A stretch of DNA of 64,000 nucleotides from positions 7,224,424 through 7,288,423 of the forward strand of contig NC_081334.1 in the NCBI RefSeq assembly GCF_022539665.2, given 5' to 3'. Every line of letters begins with the position of its first letter. The stretch's first letter is position 1. Made by a program: the position numbers and the translations under genes. Shown here one piece after another: positions 63,238-64,000 of the stretch. The notes beneath the pieces are model-generated. The model was not told where the DNA came from and did not search any database. It saw nothing but the letters and a program-made list of their open reading frames with translations. The stretch is from Daphnia carinata. Lineage: Eukaryota; Arthropoda; Branchiopoda; Diplostraca; Daphniidae.

Positions 63238-64000
63238 CCATTAAACTATTAAATCATTTCGTCGTTCAATCGGATGGCACCGTGGGGACATTGAGGGTGT
63301 GTGTGTGTGTATCTTTTTATGTAACTATATTAGGGACGAAGCAAAAAGAATCCCGTGGCGTTTATTTTTTTCAAACGCAATGGGAGTTGCCGCACTTTTT
63401 TTTTTTTTTTTTTTTTTTTTTTTATCAAAAGCACTTCAGTATCTTTTCGCCTAGTGAAATAGGATGGCACGAGTACCAAAAGCTTTTTGACTTGTATTTT
63501 TTATTGCCTCCCCCCTCACTTTGATTATATTGACACCATCAATTCTTTCTTTTATTTCTGCCAACAATACGCGAGTTTCAAAAAAAAAAAAAAAAGTGTT
63601 CAAGCTGTCGAACTTTATATTTTTAAAAGAAATCAGCATGCTCTGCTGATTGGCCGTGATTGTGATTTATTTTTTTTTTTTTATGACATTCCAGTTTTTT
63701 TTTTTTTTTTTTTTTTATAAATGTGAATTGTTCCATATTGACAACCGAGGGGAAAAGTGTTTTGAATCTTTAAAATTTTTATTCAAAAAAAAAAAATGTC
63801 ACGTGGGATTGTGTAGAGTTAGAGACCGACTTCCTGTACAACGTTCATAAACATGTTGTTCTTTCGCTGCTGCCGAGTACCTATTTACGATAGGCTTAGT
63901 TTGGGTTATTAGTCGTTTACGTAGACGATCTCGTACAACCACCGGGTGTGTGTCTACGACACCCCGCGGGGAAATCACAGCCAACGAACTCTTGATTCAT

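Larger units (their letters stand above)
51224..64000. other. Long gene-poor, homopolymer-rich region
   Basis: 12.8 kb without a gene I can support. Poly(A/T) runs of 15-30 bases and G or C runs up to 14 are spaced through it, along with CA, GT and TA microsatellites (for example 53209-53225, 56801-56820). Segments with ordinary complexity occur at about 57660-57940, 58560-58820, 61380-61610, 61780-62330 and 63800-64000. These are where conserved regulatory elements or missed exons would be sought. If the BH3-motif gene has an upstream exon, it should lie here on the minus strand. Confidence 0.45.

Noticed and set aside
63799-63984. Minus-strand frame near the window end
   Set aside because: It opens with TTG rather than ATG and no clear splice donor follows; composition is acceptable but the evidence is too thin to call an exon.

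Overview
The window reads as nuclear DNA of a small-genome arthropod, most likely a branchiopod crustacean such as Daphnia. That placement is inferred from very short introns (mostly 60-80 bases), tight gene packing in the first 33 kb, an arthropod-type gustatory receptor and arthropod-like protein sequences. No species marker was seen. Nothing prokaryotic, viral or CRISPR-like was found. || Layout, 1-33 kb (gene dense): a riboflavin transporter 5' end (SLC52 type, minus, cut by the window edge); the rRNA methyltransferase NOP2/NSUN1 (minus); NCKAP1/Hem of the WAVE complex (plus); a gustatory receptor (plus); an M28-family glutamate carboxypeptidase/NAALADase (minus); the splicing factor BUD13 (plus); a follistatin-like 1 secreted protein (plus); a probable SHOC1/ZIP2-type meiotic XPF-like protein (minus); an RNA-gene cluster at 25.7-30.2 kb; and the Elongator catalytic subunit ELP3 (minus). 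|| The RNA cluster is the most unusual part. It holds three tRNA-His-type genes, and a fourth lies at 38.1 kb. All four are interrupted after position 37 by 12-19 base introns, and one has a changed anticodon and a broken T stem. Interleaved with them are four RNAs of 240-265 bases. They share a 5' domain of about 60 bases and a 3' end of about 25 bases that fold like the Alu domain of signal recognition particle RNA, with compensatory base changes and a T-run terminator. Their centres are unrelated to one another and form private hairpins. A short duplicated sequence, followed about 1.45-1.5 kb later by a tRNA-His with an almost identical 13-base intron, occurs on both sides of the cluster (24.2-25.8 kb and 36.6-38.2 kb). 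|| Layout, 33-64 kb (gene poor): mostly non-coding DNA, and from about 39 kb onward extremely rich in long homopolymers and microsatellites. Two genes stand out here: a DEG/ENaC (pickpocket-like) sodium channel (plus, 47.9-50.1 kb) and, converging on it, a small protein with a BH3 motif and a C-terminal hydrophobic tail (minus, 50.7-51.2 kb) that is a candidate pro-apoptotic BH3-only protein. || The protein genes do not form one pathway; they are ordinary neighbours, several sharing short divergent promoter regions (NOP2/NCKAP1 and NAALADase/BUD13). Exon boundaries were read by eye from splice signals and remembered family sequences, so edges of a few bases may be wrong where not stated.
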